Shown here in pieces: positions 37,247 through 39,703 of a stretch of DNA of 39,703 nt. The notes under the pieces are model-generated. The model saw only the letters and a list, made by a program, of their open reading frames with translations, did not search any database and was not told the DNA's origin. The first letter of the stretch is position 1. Every line of letters begins with the position of its first letter. The DNA comes from Alphaproteobacteria bacterium (GTDB lineage: Bacteria; Pseudomonadota; Alphaproteobacteria; Micavibrionales; Micavibrionaceae): contig JAGRIJ010000024.1 in assembly GCA_020443295.1 (NCBI GenBank), forward strand, positions 1 to 39,703. The letters run 5' to 3'. Both the position numbers and the translations under genes were made by a program.

Positions 37247-37951
37247 TTAAGCAGTCTCTTCAGTCGAAGATTCGGGGTCGCGCAGAAACCTGCCAGTTTG
37301 TATGAAAGTCAGCACCTGCTTCATCACGCTCGGGTTGAACATCATGAACGTATGGGTCGATGTCACGACGATATGATCGGCCATCCCCTCGATTTTTGTG
37401 CGCTCGACCGGGACGATTCCGTCGTGCTCGCCGGGGAGGACCCACGGGGCCAGCGGATTAATGGAAAAATTTCCGGCGATCACGCCTAGAGGATAGGTAA
37501 TCGCACCGTCAATGTGCTTATGGGTCGTTTTGAGTTGCTGCCCTGCGGGACCATATATTTTCTTGAAGAGCGGGGCGAGAATTTTGGTTTCCGAAAGCCA
37601 GTCGGCAAACTCGCTGCCCGTATTCGGCGGCCCCAGCATCACAACCTTTCCAAGACGATCCGGCTTGTATATCTCGATGTAATACCGTGCGACAAGGCTT
37701 CCCATCGAATGCGTGACGAAATGAATCTGCGGAGCCTCTGCATAATCCGGGCTGGCCGTGATTTTTTCGTGCACAAATGTAGTCAGATCCTCAAGGCTTT
37801 TTTTACGGGAGGGATAAAGAATATTCAGGACCTTATAGCCCTGGTCCTCAAGATAATAACTCATCGGAAGCATATCGAGCTTGTTCCGCAGCATCCCGTG
37901 CAAAAGGATAACAAGGTCTTTGGGAACATCGCTTGAATTCGTATCGCTCAT
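37247..37951 (-). CDS. Lipase-like alpha/beta hydrolase
   Basis: 234 residues. Compact alpha/beta hydrolase: oxyanion block LVILLHGMLRNKLDM near the start, nucleophile elbow FVTHSMGSLVARYY (GxSxG as THSMG), VVMLGPPNTGSEFADWL, acid in PGEHDGIVPVERTK, and the catalytic His in VTSTHTFMMFNP. No signal peptide, so cytoplasmic. Similar to triacylglycerol-lipase/PGAP1-like esterases, exact substrate unknown. The ribosome site AAGG overlaps the trmFO stop and the start is 4 bases after it, so it is coupled to trmFO. Confidence 0.9.
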   Translation of the reverse strand: MSDTNSSDVPKDLVILLHGMLRNKLDMLPMSYYLEDQGYKVLNILYPSRKKSLEDLTTFVHEKITASPDYAEAPQIHFVTHSMGSLVARYYIEIYKPDRLGKVVMLGPPNTGSEFADWLSETKILAPLFKKIYGPAGQQLKTTHKHIDGAITYPLGVIAGNFSINPLAPWVLPGEHDGIVPVERTKIEGMADHIVVTSTHTFMMFNPSVMKQVLTFIQTGRFLRDPESSTEETA

Positions 37952-37955
37952 GGCC

Positions 37956-39341
37956 TTACGCAGCTTTCTTCACAAGGGAAAGCCACGGCGTAATGTCGCT
38001 CAGCGCTCTCTGGGAAAGGGCCTTCTTCCGGTCTTTACCTTTATATTTTTTTCGCTTCCCCTTTTCATCGGTAAACCATTCTTCATCCTGGCTTAACGGC
38101 GGGAACAAACCGAAATTCACGTTCATGGGCTGAAAGGTTTCGGCATCCGCGCCGCCCGTGATATGCCGCAGCAGGGCGCCGTGCGCCGTCGTCTCCGGGG
38201 GAAGAAGGGGGGCTTCTCCAAGCAGCTCGCTCGCGGCAAACCGCCCGGCCATCAGCCCCACCGCCGCGCTTTCGACATAACCTTCGCAGCCCGTAATCTG
38301 TCCCGCAAACCGCAGCCGGGGTTGAGCCTTTAGTTTCAGGGTCCCGTCCAGAAGCTTGGGCGAGTTGATAAAAGTATTCCGGTGCAAGCCGCCCAGCCGC
38401 GCGAACTCCGCGTTCTCCAATCCGGGGATTATGCGGAAGACCCGGATTTGCTCGCCGTACTTCATCTTGGTCTGGAACCCGACCATATTGTAAAGCGTAC
38501 CCAGCGCGTTATCCTGCCGCAACTGCACCACCGCGTGCGGGCGTTCCTCTTTGTGCGGGTTGGTCAGGCCCACGGGTTTCATGGGGCCGAACCGCAGCGT
38601 CTCCGGACCGCGCGAAGCCATGACCTCGATCGGCATGCACCCCTCGAAATAGGGCGTATCCTTTTCCCAGTCCTTGAAGTCGCCGTATTGCGCTTGCAGC
38701 AATTCCTGAATGAAACGCTCATACTGCGCCTTGTCCATCGGGCAGTTGATATAATCCTTGCCCGTTCCCGCCGGACCTTCTTTGTCGTAACGCGACTGGA
38801 ACCATGCCGTGTTCAGATCGATGCTTTCCGTATGCACGATCGGCGCGATCGCATCGAAAAACGCCAGCGCATCCTCGCCCGTGAGAGAGCGGATCGCCTG
38901 TGCCAGCGGATCGGAGGTCAGCGGCCCGGTCGCAATAATCACGCTCTCCCATTCCGCGGGGGGCAGCCCGGCGACCTCGCCGCGCGCGAGGGTAATCAGC
39001 GGATGATCCTCCAGCGCCTGCGTCACGCCCTGCGAAAAAGCATCGCGGTCCACCGCCAGCGCCCCGCCCGCGGGCACTGCGGCCTTGTCCCCCTCGCGCA
39101 GGATCAGCGAACCGCACAGCCGCATCTCTTCGTGCAGCAAACCAACCGCGTTGTAATCCTTATCGTCCGAGCGAAAGGAGTTCGAGCACACCAGTTCCGC
39201 GCACCCGTCCGTTTTGTGCGCCTGCGTTTCAACATGCGGGCGCATTTCATGCAGCACGACGCGAACGCCTGTCTGCGCCGCCTGCCATGCCGCCTCGCTT
39301 CCTGCCAGCCCGGCCCCGATAATGTGAAGTGTCTTATTCAT
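37956..39341 (-). CDS. trmFO: Methylenetetrahydrofolate-tRNA (uracil-5-)-methyltransferase
   Basis: 461 residues from the ATG at 39341 ([19 protein letters not shown]); the open frame runs 64 codons further but has no support. Flavoenzyme that makes 5-methyluridine-54 in the T loop of tRNA using methylenetetrahydrofolate. Marks: FAD motif [31 protein letters not shown] with the catalytic-region Cys, [28 protein letters not shown] and GPMKPVGL. The C-terminus is lysine-rich. The usual alphaproteobacterial T54 enzyme. Followed by the lipase gene at 4 bases. Confidence 0.96.
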   Translation of the reverse strand: MNKTLHIIGAGLAGSEAAWQAAQTGVRVVLHEMRPHVETQAHKTDGCAELVCSNSFRSDDKDYNAVGLLHEEMRLCGSLILREGDKAAVPAGGALAVDRDAFSQGVTQALEDHPLITLARGEVAGLPPAEWESVIIATGPLTSDPLAQAIRSLTGEDALAFFDAIAPIVHTESIDLNTAWFQSRYDKEGPAGTGKDYINCPMDKAQYERFIQELLQAQYGDFKDWEKDTPYFEGCMPIEVMASRGPETLRFGPMKPVGLTNPHKEERPHAVVQLRQDNALGTLYNMVGFQTKMKYGEQIRVFRIIPGLENAEFARLGGLHRNTFINSPKLLDGTLKLKAQPRLRFAGQITGCEGYVESAAVGLMAGRFAASELLGEAPLLPPETTAHGALLRHITGGADAETFQPMNVNFGLFPPLSQDEEWFTDEKGKRKKYKGKDRKKALSQRALSDITPWLSLVKKAA

Positions 39342-39360
39342 GCGGCTTTTTTTAATGGTG

Positions 39361-39703
39361 TTAGACGTCAAAATCAACGCCGCTATGCTCCATCGTGTGC
39401 TGAAGGCGGTAAAGAGCGCTCTGCCGGAGCGCCTGATCGAGCGTAACCGCAAACGGGGACAGCGCCTGTCCATGCGCCCGTGCATGAAGTTTGACCTTAT
39501 CAAGAATGGCATCGGCCTGAACAAGACTATCACCGTTATAAAGAATCAGGCTGAGCATCTCCATGAACGGAACGTAGTTCGGGTCGCTTTCAGGATCCTC
39601 ATGCCCGTGCAGGGCGGCATCGAGAACCTCCATCGCACGGCGATGCGATCCATTCCGCACGTAAAACGGCAGCTTGCTGTTCCGCAGCGCGTCGGCGAGC
39701 GGA
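39361..39703 (-). CDS. Unknown protein, C-terminal part only (runs off the window end)
   Basis: The frame is open from the window edge to the TAA at 39363-39361. The GTG at 39660 is probably internal, since the codons before it ([14 protein letters not shown]) read like protein. The visible 113 residues are helical ([18 protein letters not shown], ..[37 protein letters not shown]). No domain is recognised. Same strand as trmFO, 19 bases upstream of its start, so possibly the same operon. Confidence 0.6.
   Translation of the reverse strand, partial: PLADALRNSKLPFYVRNGSHRRAMEVLDAALHGHEDPESDPNYVPFMEMLSLILYNGDSLVQADAILDKVKLHARAHGQALSPFAVTLDQALRQSALYRLQHTMEHSGVDFDV

Overview
The window reads as ordinary chromosome of an alphaproteobacterium. 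The signs are an ssb - gyrA - coaD cluster, a trxB - lysR pair, an EpsC-type serine acetyltransferase, an AmgK-type sugar kinase, an sdhE - mfd - recG neighbourhood, a GTTC-N7-GTTC-like LexA site at uvrA, and betaine-lipid genes btaA/btaB. GC is moderate, with an AT-rich patch at about 3.2-4.0 kb. The genus cannot be fixed from the sequence. No phage, IS element, integrase or CRISPR array is visible.

Layout. 1-3.1 kb: the 3' end of an unrecognised gene, a strong bidirectional terminator, a small RTX calcium-binding protein and an intracellular polyhydroxyalkanoate depolymerase. 3.2-5.66 kb: an accessory patch with nothing recognisable. It has two micro-genes of 52 and 46 codons that look like paralogues, two membrane proteins and an Ala/Gly-rich 110-residue protein, several with clear sigma70-type promoters. 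5.66-9.3 kb: uvrA, divergent from two tightly coupled small acidic proteins. 9.4-14.8 kb: ssb, a secreted protein with an internal duplication, gyrA, a SET-domain protein overlapping the gyrA end, and coaD. 14.9-18.7 kb: tRNA-Lys(UUU), a soluble chemoreceptor with two PAS-like domains, an unknown protein and a CPA2 antiporter. 18.8-22.4 kb: DUF502 protein, cysE and recG. 22.4-26.8 kb: a DUF2157-type membrane protein and partner, sdhE, a DUF2314 protein, and btaA-btaB. 26.9-33.2 kb: mfd, an unknown gene, amgK-like kinase and an aspartate-type aminotransferase. 33.2-39.7 kb: an alpha/beta hydrolase, a candidate structured small RNA, a LysR regulator, trxB, an Lrp/AsnC regulator, a lipase-like hydrolase, trmFO and a gene running off the end.

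How the genes work together. DNA repair and topology genes (uvrA, ssb, gyrA, recG, mfd) make the backbone. PHA depolymerase, two further hydrolases and betaine-lipid synthesis point to carbon storage and phosphorus-sparing membranes. SdhE, TrxB, CysE and CoaD supply cofactor and redox functions.

The most novel-looking items are the paralogous micro-gene pair with its own promoter and terminator (3229-3763), and the hairpin-rich, terminator-ended candidate sRNA (34403-34536), whose unpaired CCUCCC could match Shine-Dalgarno sites.
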